Source: Verrucomicrobiota bacterium
GTDB taxonomy: Bacteria > Verrucomicrobiota > Verrucomicrobiia > Limisphaerales > UBA11358
Reading direction: 5' to 3'
Assembly: GCA_028873125.1 (NCBI GenBank)
Contig: JAGWMQ010000009.1
Location: forward strand, 1-54,467
Length of the DNA stretch: 54,467 bases
Part shown: in pieces, positions 1 to 9,897 of the stretch
Layout of the letters: every line of letters starts with the position of its first letter
Position numbering within the stretch: position 1 is the first letter of the stretch
Notes under the pieces: generated by a model
Seen by the model: the letters and a program-made list of their open reading frames with translations, nothing else
The model's database searches: none
What the model was told of the DNA's origin: nothing
Position numbers and translations under genes: made by a program

Positions 1-1304
1 CAAAGGCGTTTATGACCTGTTTCGCCGGTTCGTTCCAGAAAACGGAGCCGGTCCTTTGAAGGCGCTGTTTTTCCTCTTTCAAGGCCGATTTTTCCATCAC
101 CAAGTCCGTTTTGGCGGACTGGTAGCTTTCCTCGTCAATCAATTCGTCCAGATAGCCGCGCGTGAGCCGGTTGAGCTTTTCCTGGACGCTTGAAAGACGG
201 TCGCTGACCCGCTTGATGGCGGTCTCGACCGCCTCGCCGTCCTTGCGCGTCTCCTCATCAACGAGGGCGCGGAGATGGTTGGCTTGTTCGGGTGAAACGG
301 CCAGCGGCTTCAAAATGGCGAGGCACCGGTCAACGACGGCCTTTTCCTGGACGTAGGGTTCGGCGCAGTCGCCCGCTTTGCGGGTGCAACGGTAGTAGCG
401 GTAAAGGCCGCCGTTGCCCTTGGCCCATTGCGCGCTCATCATCGAGCCGCACGTGCAATGGAACAGGCCGCAAAATGGGAAATGGTGCCCGTTGCGGACC
501 CTGCGGGGCTTGCACCTGTTTTTGAGGACCTTCTGGACCTTGTCGAACAGTTCACGCGAAATGAAGGTCTTGTATTTGCCCTCATAGGTTTCACCCTTCC
601 ATTCCATGACCCCGATGTAAATGCGGTTGCTGAGGAACCATCTGACGCTGTCCTTTGACCAGGGTTTGCCGTTTCCGCTTTTGATGCCCAGTTCAAGGAG
701 CCGGCGGGAGATTGATACAAGGCCATGCGTGCCGGTGCTGTATTCCTCGAAAATCGTTTTGACCACCTTCCATTTCTTCGGGTCAGGAACGATGTTGCGC
801 AAGCGACGGTCGTAAAGGTAACCGAGCGGCTTGTTCGCACCCGGCCATTCGCCGCGTCGCAGTTTCTCGCGGACGCCCCGCTGTATGTTTTTGGCCAGGC
901 GGATGATATAATCCGGTGGCGCGTCCGCCCTCGACGCCCATGAGGAGGCCGGCGTCCTCGGGCAGGAATTGGCGCGTCGGAGTGCGGATGGAGGCAATGA
1001 CGCCATTTTGAAGGAGCCAGCGCACGCGTCCCTCGTCAATCGGATTGCGGTAGAGGCGGTCAATGTCCCAGCAGAGGATGCCGTTGGCCTCGCCGCGTTC
1101 GATGCGGTCGAGCAACTGATTGAAAACAGGCCGGCCGGGAATCTTGGCGCTTTTGCTTTCTTCCAGGATTCCCGCGATGACGATGAGCTCGCGATTGGCA
1201 AAGGCGCGAAGCTCATTGATCTGCGCGGCCAGGCTCATCACCTGATGGGTGTTGTCATCAGTGCTCTTGCGGATGTAGGCCAAGTATTTGATTGCAGGCT
1301 TCAT
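1..1304 (-). pseudogene. Large serine site-specific recombinase, frameshifted and cut by the window edge
   Basis: The N-terminal resolvase domain is clear: YIRKSTDD carries the nucleophile Ser14, and WDIDRLYRN matches the D-R-x-x-R motif. Near 913-916 one extra base breaks the frame. Removing it turns GRATGLYH into GRATDYIIRLAKN and restores an open frame to the left edge. That frame encodes the recombinase domain, a Cys-rich zinc ribbon (FCGLFHCTCGSMM ... YRCTRKAGDC) and a coiled-coil tail. Such enzymes integrate or excise phages and islands. No phage genes are present beside it. It could be a decayed gene or a single sequencing error, and the C-terminus lies outside the window. Confidence 0.88.
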
Positions 1305-1372
1305 GCAGGCAGTATATCAAATGCCAAAAGTAATTGCCAGAAACATCTGGAAAAATCTGATCGCGATTTTCG

Positions 1373-1789
1373 ATGAATAAAGATGTCAAAGCCATTCATG
1401 GCGAGTTTCGGCGCTCCCCCGAAACCCGATACATTCATCGCCTGCACTGCATTCTGCTCGTGCTGCTGGGATTGAGCACCGTCAAGGCGGGCAAACTGTT
1501 GGGCGTTCCGCAACGCACTGTTTCATACTGGGTGAACCAATTCAGGAAGCAGGGATTGGATGGTCTGTGCGAAGCCGAAAAACCGGGCCGGCCCGAAGTA
1601 TTGAGCGTCGTGCAGAAGAAATCCCTGTCTGATGCTCTGTCAAATTCGCCCAAAAAGGTGGGGCTGGACGCTGACGCATGGACTGGCAAGTTGGTGGCGT
1701 CATTCCTACACAAACGATATGGACTGACGGTAAGCCTTCGGCAGTGCGCGCGCTTTTTAAGGGCGCATAGGGATCGCGCCGGAGCATAA
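1373..1789 (+). CDS. HTH protein, truncated IS630-type transposase N-terminus
   Basis: The 138-residue protein has a helix-turn-helix around residues 33-60 (KLLGVPQRTVSYWVNQFRKQ), followed by a second winged-helix-like segment (WTGKLVASFLHKRYG). This is the usual N-terminal DNA-binding part of IS630/Tc1-type transposases. No DDE catalytic domain follows: the frame ends soon after SLRQCARFLR, and the 240 bases downstream encode nothing recognisable. It diverges from the recombinase across a 68-bp gap. It may be an IS remnant or a stand-alone HTH regulator; the remnant is more likely. Confidence 0.6.
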   Translation: MNKDVKAIHGEFRRSPETRYIHRLHCILLVLLGLSTVKAGKLLGVPQRTVSYWVNQFRKQGLDGLCEAEKPGRPEVLSVVQKKSLSDALSNSPKKVGLDADAWTGKLVASFLHKRYGLTVSLRQCARFLRAHRDRAGA

Positions 1790-2028
1790 CCTTGAAGCGC
1801 AAAGGGGGGATTCAATATGTCCTTAACGGGTAAGATGTTCGTGAGCCTTTCGCCCGATGTAAGGGCGAATTCATGTGAATGAATTAACACCGCCTGATTT
1901 CGCGCAAAACCGTGATGTTTTCTCTTGCCCAACCTTACGATTTCATCCCGTCGTTATTGGCTTCCCCACACGTTGCCGCTCACGACATCCCTTCGTCGCT
2001 CCGCGACCTGAATCTTCAAAGTCCGGTT

Positions 2029-2104
2029 TGGTGCTCCCGCCCGGAATTGAACCGGGATCAGCCGCTTAGGAGGCGGTGGCTCTATCCATTTGAGCTACGG
2101 GGGC
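2029..2104 (-). tRNA. tRNA-Arg(CCT)
   Basis: The 76-nt cloverleaf on the minus strand has a D arm (GCTC/GAGC), an anticodon loop CTCCTAA giving anticodon CCT, a T arm CCCGG-TTCAATT-CCGGG and an encoded CCA. It reads AGG codons. Two pairs are imperfect: C3-A70 in the acceptor stem and A27-C43 in the anticodon stem. T33 and a purine at 37 are present. It lies between the HTH fragment and the DUF155-like gene. Confidence 0.9.
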
Positions 2105-2225
2105 GACGCGCCGTCCTCAGAATAACGCCCGGCCCGGCTGCCGACAAGCCTGTCGCTATACTTGGAACGTGGCCAGCCCAATTTCCGCGCGACAAACCGT
2201 TGGTTTTGAGGGATGTTGACCAAGG

Positions 2226-3311
2226 ATGAAAGGCGAAGTGGTTTACCTCTACGCGTTCGACGTGGCGAACGAAATCATTACCGAGCGCGTCCAGGAAATC
2301 CTGTCGGAAAAGCCGTTCCCGTTCGAAATCCGCATGGACCGCACGCTGCCCAAGGACATGCCTCTCTACAAACCGCTGGCCATCGAGCTGCCACCCCTGC
2401 CCGCGCGCTGTCACGGCGCGCCGGTGCGGCTGCTGATCCGCATCTACGACGTGGGCGTGGTCACCGTGATGATGCGCGTGGCCTTCAAGGCCAGCGCCCT
2501 GGCGGACCTGATGCCGTATCACAATCCGGCCCTGGAAGACGGACAGACGCTGGATGCCATCGCGCTCAAATTGTGCGGTCAGGCGTGCGACGGCCTGCGG
2601 GATTTGATGGTGGGACGCGCGGAATTTCCGCCGCCGCCGGAGGCCTACACGGTGTTCTGCCTCACCGACTTGGGCGGCGCCGACGACGTGAATCGCTGGC
2701 TGGGCGAACACCGGCGCGAGGCGGCGGGCCTGCTCACCGAGACGGTGCCGGAGCAGTTGAGCGAGGCCCAGGTCAACGAGGTGCTGCGCATCCAGCGCTC
2801 CTTCGAGAACACGGATCTGGCGGTGATTGACTGGGACGCCGCCCTGGTGGTGGATTTGGCCGGCTATGCGGACGACGTGCTTTACGCGCTGGAACTGGCG
2901 AACCTGCAGCTGGAGGAGTTCCGCGTGATGGACCGCCGGCTGGACGCCTATCTGGACCGGGCCTACGACGATTTGGAGCGGCGTCACGTGCCGCTGTTCG
3001 GCGCGGCCTCCAAGATCTTGCGCCACCTGTGCCGCTTCCGCGTGGACGTGGCGAAGCTGGCCGACGAAGTCACGCACATCACCAAATTTTTCGGCGACTG
3101 GCATCTGGCCCGCGTTTACCTGGGCGCGCGCGACCGGTTCTATCTCGACCAGTGGCGGGCCAGCGTGGAAGAACGCCTCGCACAGGTGGACAAGCTTTAC
3201 AGCGTGGTCCACGCCGAGGTCAACGAGCAGCGGATGTTGTGGCTGGAAGCCATCATCGTGATTTTCTTCGCACTGGATCTCGTGATCTTGCTGCTGGCCA
3301 GGGGCGGTTAA
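2226..3311 (+). CDS. Membrane-anchored protein resembling RMD1/YagE (DUF155)
   Basis: The 361-residue protein is soluble except for one C-terminal membrane helix (about residues 338-358, WLEAIIVIFFALDLVILLLA). The layout of an alpha/beta N-terminal half, a long helical region and a single C-terminal anchor after NEQRMLWLEAI matches the DUF155/RMD1 family, whose biochemical role in bacteria is unknown. No catalytic motif is visible. It stands alone between two tRNA genes on the other strand. The family call rests on overall layout and the C-terminal signature only. Confidence 0.55.
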   Translation: MKGEVVYLYAFDVANEIITERVQEILSEKPFPFEIRMDRTLPKDMPLYKPLAIELPPLPARCHGAPVRLLIRIYDVGVVTVMMRVAFKASALADLMPYHNPALEDGQTLDAIALKLCGQACDGLRDLMVGRAEFPPPPEAYTVFCLTDLGGADDVNRWLGEHRREAAGLLTETVPEQLSEAQVNEVLRIQRSFENTDLAVIDWDAALVVDLAGYADDVLYALELANLQLEEFRVMDRRLDAYLDRAYDDLERRHVPLFGAASKILRHLCRFRVDVAKLADEVTHITKFFGDWHLARVYLGARDRFYLDQWRASVEERLAQVDKLYSVVHAEVNEQRMLWLEAIIVIFFALDLVILLLARGG

Positions 3312-3427
3312 CCGCCGGCCCGGCCCGCTGTCCACTGGCGGCGCTGCACGGCGGCTCCCTCAAAGACGGGCGACAACCGGAAACTTGGGGACGGGATGCG
3401 TTCACGAAACACCTGGGGTATGGAGAC

Positions 3428-3502
3428 TGGCGACCCTACCGGGAATCGAACCCGGGCTACCACCGTGAAAGGGTGGTGTCCTAACCGCTAGACCATAGGG
3501 TC
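3428..3502 (-). tRNA. tRNA-Glu(TTC)
   Basis: A 75-nt cloverleaf with perfect acceptor stem GACCCTA/TAGGGTC, anticodon stem CCACC/GGTGG, loop CTTTCAC (anticodon TTC), T loop TTCGATT and an encoded CCA. It decodes GAA and GAG and supplies the substrate of the GltX encoded at 52.4-53.8 kb. Confidence 0.97.
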
Positions 3503-3549
3503 GCTGAACGCGCCAATATAACGGCCGCCCCGCCGCTGTCACGGAAAAT

Positions 3550-5010
3550 TCAGTTCAGCAGCCTATCAAACCGCACGGCGGCGGCGTCCCACTCCGCCGC
3601 GGCTTGCGGCGTCACCGTCCTCAGGTCCACCGAATTCCGCACGATCTGGCGCGCGGCGGCGTGCGAGGGGATGTGGCCCAGCGCGAGGGCCTGGACCAGC
3701 ACATTGCCCAGCGCCGTGCATTCGGCGGGGCCGACGCGCACGGGCAGATTCAGGGCGGCCGCCGTGAATTGGTTGAGCGTGGCATCCTTGCTGCCGCCTC
3801 CAACGATGTGCAGGCATTCGATCTTCTTCCCGATGAGCCGCTCCAGCCGACGCAACACGACGCGGTAGGACAACGCCAGACTTTCGTAGATGCAACGCAT
3901 GAACGCCGCCGGCGTGGCAGGCGCGGGCTGCCCGGTTTCGCGGCAAAAGGCGGCCACCTTCGCGGGCATGTCGTCGGGAGCCACAAAACGCGGGTCGTTG
4001 GGATTGATGAGGGAGACGAAGGGCGGCGCGGCGGCGGCGAGTCGTTCGAGCGTGGCGAAGTCGAAGGACCGGCCTTCCCGGGCCCAGTGCCGGCGACACT
4101 CCTGGACGATCCAGAGGCCGACGATGTTTTTGAGCAGCCGCACGGTGTTGCCCAGTCCGATTTCGTTGGTGAAGCTCAACTCGCGGCCCTGGTCGGTGAT
4201 GACCGGTTGCGGCCATTCGACGCCCATCAGCGACCAGGTGCCCGAGCTGAGGTAGGCCCAACTTCCGCCGGCGGCCGGGACCGCGGCAACGGCCGCGCCG
4301 GTGTCGTGCGAACAGGAGGCGATAACTTCAATTTGAGGCAGGCGGGCTTCGTCGGCGAGCTCCTTTCTCAACGGTCCCAGCCGCGTGCCGGAGGGGCAGA
4401 TGGGCGCGAACAATTCCGGCCGCCAGCCGAAGGCGTCGAGGATCTTTTTCGACCACGACCCGGTTCGCGGATTGTAGAATTGCGTGGTGCTGGCCAGGGA
4501 GACTTCGTTGCGGGCCACGCCGGAGCAGAAATAATTGAAGGCGTCGCCGATGAGCAGGAGCCGGCGGGCGCGGGCGAGGCGTTCGGGCGGCTCGGCGGCC
4601 AACTGGTACAGGGTGTTGATGACCATGAACTGGATGCCGGTCTCGGCGTAAATCGCCAGCCAGTCCATTGTCGCCTTGACAGTCTCCACGCCCCGGGCGG
4701 TGCGCGCATCGCGGTAGCACCAGACCGGCGGGAGAACGCGTCCCTGCTCGTCCAGCAGCACATAATCCACGCCCCACGAGTCGGTGCTGATGCCAGCGAT
4801 GGGCAGCCGCCGCGCCGCGGCCTTGCCCAGGCCGGTTTTCAACTCGGCGAACAGGCCGTCCAGGTTCCAGTGCAGCGCACCGCTGGTCTTGACCGGGCCG
4901 TTGGAGAAACGGTGCAGTTCTTCCAGGGTGAGGATGTCGTGGTCGAGGGTGCCGAGCATGAGCCGTCCGCTCTCGGCGCCAAGGTCGCAAGCCAGATAGT
5001 GCGTCGCCAT
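3550..5010 (-). CDS. rhaB: Rhamnulokinase
   Basis: FGGY-family carbohydrate kinase of 486 residues, phosphorylating L-rhamnulose to L-rhamnulose 1-phosphate. The N-terminal phosphate-binding loop DLGAESGR (residues 9-16), STDSWGVDY, the HDTGAAVAAVP segment and the C-terminal IVGGGSKDATLNQFTA motif are all typical of RhaB. The start at 5010 (MATHYLACDLG) is chosen because the family begins a few residues before the phosphate loop; the upstream in-frame extension has no homology. Rhamnose isomerase and aldolase genes are not in the window, so pathway context is missing. Confidence 0.9.
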   Translation of the reverse strand: MATHYLACDLGAESGRLMLGTLDHDILTLEELHRFSNGPVKTSGALHWNLDGLFAELKTGLGKAAARRLPIAGISTDSWGVDYVLLDEQGRVLPPVWCYRDARTARGVETVKATMDWLAIYAETGIQFMVINTLYQLAAEPPERLARARRLLLIGDAFNYFCSGVARNEVSLASTTQFYNPRTGSWSKKILDAFGWRPELFAPICPSGTRLGPLRKELADEARLPQIEVIASCSHDTGAAVAAVPAAGGSWAYLSSGTWSLMGVEWPQPVITDQGRELSFTNEIGLGNTVRLLKNIVGLWIVQECRRHWAREGRSFDFATLERLAAAAPPFVSLINPNDPRFVAPDDMPAKVAAFCRETGQPAPATPAAFMRCIYESLALSYRVVLRRLERLIGKKIECLHIVGGGSKDATLNQFTAAALNLPVRVGPAECTALGNVLVQALALGHIPSHAAARQIVRNSVDLRTVTPQAAAEWDAAAVRFDRLLN

Positions 5011-5128
5011 AGGAATTTGCCAGGCGCATCTTACGCGGCCCGGGCAAGGTGTCAAAGGTTCTGTCGCCGCGAGAGCATGAAAGGAAAACCCGTCGCCGAT
5101 GGGATTGGCACCGGGCTTCGACGCTAGG

Positions 5129-6562
<1,434 letters not shown>

Positions 6563-6635
6563 AAATTTTGAGGCGTTAATTCTGAACTCTCAGGGTTGTT
6601 TTTCAAGTTGAATCCCGTTGCGGCGTTGCTGAATG

Positions 6636-6850
6636 GCCGCGAAGGAACACAGAGATCGCAAGGAAATCTTTTGTCTCAACCAATGACCTTTGTTGCGGGA
6701 GTGGGGCAGCGGGAAGCCTTGGAGTGCGCGGACATGTCGGCGCTCTGGAAGGCGGTGACATGTCACCGCACTCCAAATTCCGGCGAAGGAACACAGAGAC
6801 CGCAAGAAAAAACCACTTCTTTGCGTTTCTTGCGTTCTCTCGCAGCCATC
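6636..6850. repeat. Dispersed-repeat debris upstream of lpd
   Basis: No gene is visible in this stretch. It holds two direct copies of a GAAGGAACACAGAGA-CGCAAG element (6640-6662 and 6784-6806), an inverted partner ending at about 6847, and a perfect 18-bp palindrome at 6752-6769 (GCGGTGACATGTCACCGC). The AACACAGAG element recurs in variant form near 11.85, 12.31 and 44.76 kb. Confidence 0.65.
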
Positions 6851-7173
6851 GGGCCGCGTCGTTTTCGGGAGTGGCCGACATTCCCGCGCGACTGGCCGCA
6901 TTGATTGCCCGACCGGCTTCGATCTTCGCATGACCGGCCCGGCCTTCCGCGCCGATGACCGCGTTGATTGCCTGACCGGCCCCGGTCTCCGTGAAGGAGG
7001 GCGCGTCAAATTCGCGATCGGCCCCGTCGTCCGCGCAAGTGGCCGAGGCATCCGCCTGACCGGCCCCGTCGTTCGCGCCACTGGCCCGGTCATCCGCTCG
7101 ACTGGCCGCATTGTCCGCTCGACTGGCCGCGTCGTCCGCGCGATGGTCCCGCTCGTTCGGGAGACGGGCAGAT
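6838..7173. repeat. Degenerate 21-bp tandem array, about 16 units
   Basis: From 6838 to 7173 the sequence can be cut into consecutive 21-base units sharing a core like TCCGCTCGACTGGCCGC. The cleanest copies are at 7069-7152. 21 bases is seven codons, so both strands give open frames of imperfect heptapeptides (plus strand TGPVIRS, TGRIVRS, TGRVVRA; minus strand RTTGPVR-like). No start, RBS or known domain supports translation. There are no spacers, so it is not CRISPR. Confidence 0.8.
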
Positions 7174-7252
7174 GCTTCAGATTCACAGATTTACGCGGTT
7201 TATGCCTATTCCGCGCTTTCCGCCGCCTGTCGCAATGCCAGAAACGCCTCTT

Positions 7253-7402
7253 TCAAGCCTTGGCTGACGGCGCTATCCGGCTCACGAAGAACGAGGATTT
7301 GCGGACGCGGCGGTTGCCGTGGTAGCGGGCGACACACTTGTCGAACTCGTATTGGGGGAGGAAGTCGAGGAGTTGGGCGAAGACGGTGCGACCTTCGTTC
7401 AT
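7253..7402 (-). pseudogene. IS4-family transposase N-terminal fragment (DUF4372)
   Basis: The minus-strand reading frame from 7402 begins MNEGRTVFAQLLDFLPQYEF and continues DKCVARYHGNRRVRK, the well-known N-terminal DUF4372 signature of IS4-type transposases. Similarity stops after about 37 residues and the frame closes at residue 49; no catalytic DDE domain follows. It is a scar of an insertion sequence next to the tandem array. Confidence 0.75.
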
Positions 7403-7503
7403 AAGGTGGAAAACCGCAGGAATGCGGGGGGGCCACCCTCAAGGAATCGTCGCCGAATTGAAATCGAAAAAGGGCCGGACAGCGGCTTTATCCAGTTTTT
7501 ACA

Positions 7504-7653
7504 ATGGTGAAATCGCTGTCAGCAAAAACTAAACCGGACAGTAGTGATCTCGAATATAAAAAGCGCGGCGTGGACAAACTCCGCGCCCATGAAAAGGAAA
7601 TCGCCCGGCTCGCCGAGGACGAAGCCGGCCAGGCCGAGGAAGAAAGCGAATGA
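7504..7653 (+). CDS. Small charged protein overlapping the methyltransferase start
   Basis: A 49-residue ORF starting MVKSLSAKTKPD and ending AGQAEEESE. It is rich in Lys and Glu and probably one helix (KKRGVDKLRAHEKEIARL). Its stop overlaps the methyltransferase start as ATGA, a pattern of translational coupling. I do not recognise the family. It could be a companion of the methyltransferase or simply the end of a decayed gene. Confidence 0.5.
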   Translation: MVKSLSAKTKPDSSDLEYKKRGVDKLRAHEKEIARLAEDEAGQAEEESE

Positions 7654-8573
7654 ACCTGCCGCCGCTCATCCCTCCGCTCAAATGCCAGGGCATCAAAACC
7701 AAGCTGACGGGCGAAATCCAGCGGCTCGCTCAAGCGCAGGAATTCGGCCGCTGGGTTGAGCCGTTTTGTGGTTCGTGCGTCGTCGCGCTCAACGTCCAGC
7801 CCAAGCGGGCGCTGCTGGCCGATTCCAATGTCCATATCATCCGGCTCTATCAGGAAATCCAAAGCGGCCAATTGACACCTGCTCTGGCGAAAGCCTTTCT
7901 GGTGGAAGAAGGGGAGAAACTCCGCACCGGCGGCGAGGAACATTATTACGCCGTGCGTGAGCGGTTCAATGCCCGCCCGACTTCACTGGATTTCCTTTTT
8001 CTCAACCGCTCCTGTTTCAATGGCGTGATGCGGTTCAACCGCTACGGGAAATTCAATGTCCCTTACGGCCACAAGCCAGAGCGTTTTGCCCAAGCCTATA
8101 TCACCAAAATCACGAATCAAATCCGCCGCATCTCCGAACCCATCGCTGCCTGCGACTGGACATTTGCCGCCGCCGACTTCCGGCAGACACTGGCCTCCGC
8201 TCAACCGGGCGATTTGGTTTATGCCGACCCGCCGTATGCCGGCCGGCACGTTGACTATTTCAACTCATGGTCTGAATCCGACGAAACAGAACTCGGAACT
8301 CTGCTCAAACAGCTTCCGTGCCGTTTCATCCTTTCCACGTGGCACAGCAACGAGTTCAGGACGAATGCCATGATTGAACGCCATTGGAACGACTCGCGCT
8401 TTCACCTCCTGACGCGCGAACATTTTTACCACGTCGGCTCCACGGAAGACCTGCGCCATCCCATGATTGAAGCCCTGATTACCAACTTCCCGGTCAACGG
8501 ACAACCGCAGGAAGTTGAAGCGACCGAGCAAATGGCTTTTTGGGAAAGGCCGGCGCGGGAATACTCCGCCTGA
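7650..8573 (+). CDS. D12-class DNA N6-adenine methyltransferase
   Basis: 307-residue Dam-like enzyme transferring methyl from S-adenosylmethionine to adenine in DNA. SAM-binding motif EPFCGSCVVAL (37-47), the D12 signature LNRSCFNG ... GKFNVPYG (118-140) and catalytic DPPY (193-196) are intact. The N-terminal motif is a variant, LKCQGIKTKL, in place of the common WxGGK. No restriction endonuclease is adjacent, so it is probably an orphan or mobile-element methyltransferase. It converges on a fragment of a second D12 gene. Confidence 0.88.
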   Translation: MNLPPLIPPLKCQGIKTKLTGEIQRLAQAQEFGRWVEPFCGSCVVALNVQPKRALLADSNVHIIRLYQEIQSGQLTPALAKAFLVEEGEKLRTGGEEHYYAVRERFNARPTSLDFLFLNRSCFNGVMRFNRYGKFNVPYGHKPERFAQAYITKITNQIRRISEPIAACDWTFAAADFRQTLASAQPGDLVYADPPYAGRHVDYFNSWSESDETELGTLLKQLPCRFILSTWHSNEFRTNAMIERHWNDSRFHLLTREHFYHVGSTEDLRHPMIEALITNFPVNGQPQEVEATEQMAFWERPAREYSA

Positions 8574-8579
8574 CGATTT

Positions 8580-8743
8580 CTGAATTCCTTGGCCCGCCCT
8601 CGCGCCGCCGCCGCGATGGACACCGCCGCCGAGCCGCAGAACGGCTCTCCCAATCGCGTCATGCTCGCCGGCAAATACCGCAGAACCAACGCCGCCAGCG
8701 CCCGCTTGCTGCCTTGGTATTGAAATGGCTGGGGGAGGATCAT
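8580..8743 (-). pseudogene. 5' fragment of a second D12 DNA adenine methyltransferase
   Basis: On the minus strand, from ATG at 8743, the frame reads MILPQPFQYQGSKRALA, then LGEPFCGSAAVSIAAA and ARGRAKEF. This is the N-terminal QYQGSK motif plus the SAM-binding motif of a D12 methyltransferase. Homology stops abruptly near 8580, seven bases past the stop of the intact methyltransferase on the other strand. The rest of the gene, including DPPY, is missing. The two genes are different family members, so this is not a simple inverted duplication. Confidence 0.75.
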
Positions 8744-9480
8744 GCGCCCGTAGCGCAGGCGTCTCCGCCTGCGGGTTGCGGCGGCGTCTCGCCGCCAGTT
8801 CCAGAACCCGGCACCGAGACGGTGCCCAAATCCGCAGCCGGTGACCGCTGCGCCACGTAACCGCTGCTCCATTTCCAATCTTCCGGGCGCGCGCACAAGC
8901 CCGCGTTCACGGGATTCATCAGCGTGTAATGACAGCAGCGATGCAAATCATCGTCGTCGCGAACAAGATGGTCGTAAGACTCACTCTGCCAAAACGGAAC
9001 CACCTTCGTTGGCAGGAGATGATTGATCTCATGCGCCGAAAGCGATTCCCAACTGTGCAAAATCTCGCTCAAAGTCCGGTTCGGCATCGGCTAGACAACG
9101 ACATGGGCATGGTTTGGCATCACCACCCAGGCGCGCAATTCGTAACGCTGTCCCTCGAAAAATCGAATTGCTCCGGCAACAATGTCCGCCAATTTCGGAT
9201 CACGCAAGTGACAAACACCATGGCCGGCATCCAGATATCTGTCCACGCGGCTCGAATACCAGCGGAACAATTCTTCCTGTTCATGCCATGTCAACGGGCG
9301 CTTGGCCGCCTCCGCCTGCCGAAGAATTGCTTCACGCTCCTGTTTAAATCGGATCAGCACTTCCGTCGGCAGCGAGCCATCCTGGCGAAACGTGACGAAG
9401 TAAGTTCCGCCTTCGCGTTTCAAATGCGGCAGCACACCGCGCAAATGCAATCCCGCGACCAGATGTTTCTTGTCAGCCAT
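8740..9480 (-). pseudogene. REP-associated tyrosine transposase (RAYT, Y1_Tnp) with in-frame amber stop
   Basis: Two parts in the same frame make one IS200-like HUH transposase. Residues 1-129 (from MADKKHLVAG) end in the metal-binding MPNHAHVVV. A TAG at 9091-9093 follows, then PMPNRTLSEILHSW and the catalytic Tyr segment FWQSESYDHLVRD. The stop thus falls between the HUH motif and the nucleophilic tyrosine. The frame runs on into the GC-rich hairpins at 8752-8830. RAYTs act on REP hairpins, and REP-like repeats lie on both sides. Confidence 0.85.
8752..8830. repeat. REP-like hairpin cluster beside the RAYT gene
   Basis: Three consecutive hairpins share a GTCTC/GAGAC loop: GCAGGCG-TCTC-CGCCTGC (8756-8773), GGCGGCG-TCT-CGCCGCC (8780-8796) and GGCACC-GAGAC-GGTGCC (8810-8826). 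They sit at the 3' end of the RAYT gene and extend its reading frame. Confidence 0.75.
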
Positions 9481-9490
9481 ACTTCAATGT

Positions 9491-9512
9491 GGCGCAGGCG
9501 TCTCGCCGCCAG
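9491..9512. repeat. Second REP-like hairpin, other side of the RAYT gene
   Basis: GCGCAGGCGTCTCGCCGCC has the same GGCG-TCT-CGCC core as the cluster at 8752-8830. The RAYT gene is therefore bracketed by related hairpins, the usual layout of a RAYT unit. Confidence 0.65.
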
Positions 9513-9709
9513 TGTATGAAAGCGCCATCTTTCCATGCCGAATCGTCCGCTGATGGAAGAAAATGAATTGTTGGTTTCATTTTATCCGAAGCCCAAATTC
9601 TTCGATTGGCTGGCTGAATGCGCCTCCAGACCGAATTTGTCGAGCGTTTTGATGATAAAAGCGGCCTCCGTTCCCGAAGGCCGCCAGCGTCAATTCGTGG
9701 TTGGAGAAG

Positions 9710-9741
9710 CAAAAGCCGGGATTTTCCAACCCCGGCTTTTC
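9710..9741. terminator. Likely bidirectional rho-independent terminator
   Basis: AAAAGCCGGG and CCCGGCTTTT form a 10-bp stem with T-rich ends on both strands. On the minus strand it lies just after the second copy of the aceF 3' end, so it may be the ancestral aceF terminator. Confidence 0.7.
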
Positions 9742-9765
9742 TGGTTCTTCAGCGGTTAATCTGCG

Positions 9766-9875
9766 TTACGCCGTCAGCCTTTTCCAAAGCTCGATGACCT
9801 CAAGTTTTTGTTTGATGGCGTTGACGAACTTCGCGTGAGCGCGCCGTCCACGATGCGATGTTCGCACGAGAGCGT
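9766..9875 (-). repeat. Second, diverged copy of the aceF 3' end
   Basis: This 110-base segment aligns with 10453-10563, the last 36 codons and stop of aceF, with about 8 mismatches and one 1-base deletion (roughly 92% identity). It retains CEHRIVDGAL and, after the frameshift, KLEVIELWKRLTA and a TAA. Together with the intact aceF end it brackets the hicBA pair in direct orientation. Confidence 0.92.
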
Positions 9876-9897
9876 AAACGGCAAGGCCGGGTCGGGT

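Noticed and set aside
1-2104. Prophage or genomic island integrated at tRNA-Arg
   Set aside because: Only one recombinase and one HTH fragment are present, with no phage genes and no visible duplicated tRNA end.
6838-7173. CRISPR array
   Set aside because: Units abut directly without unique spacers, are only 21 bp, and no cas genes are present.
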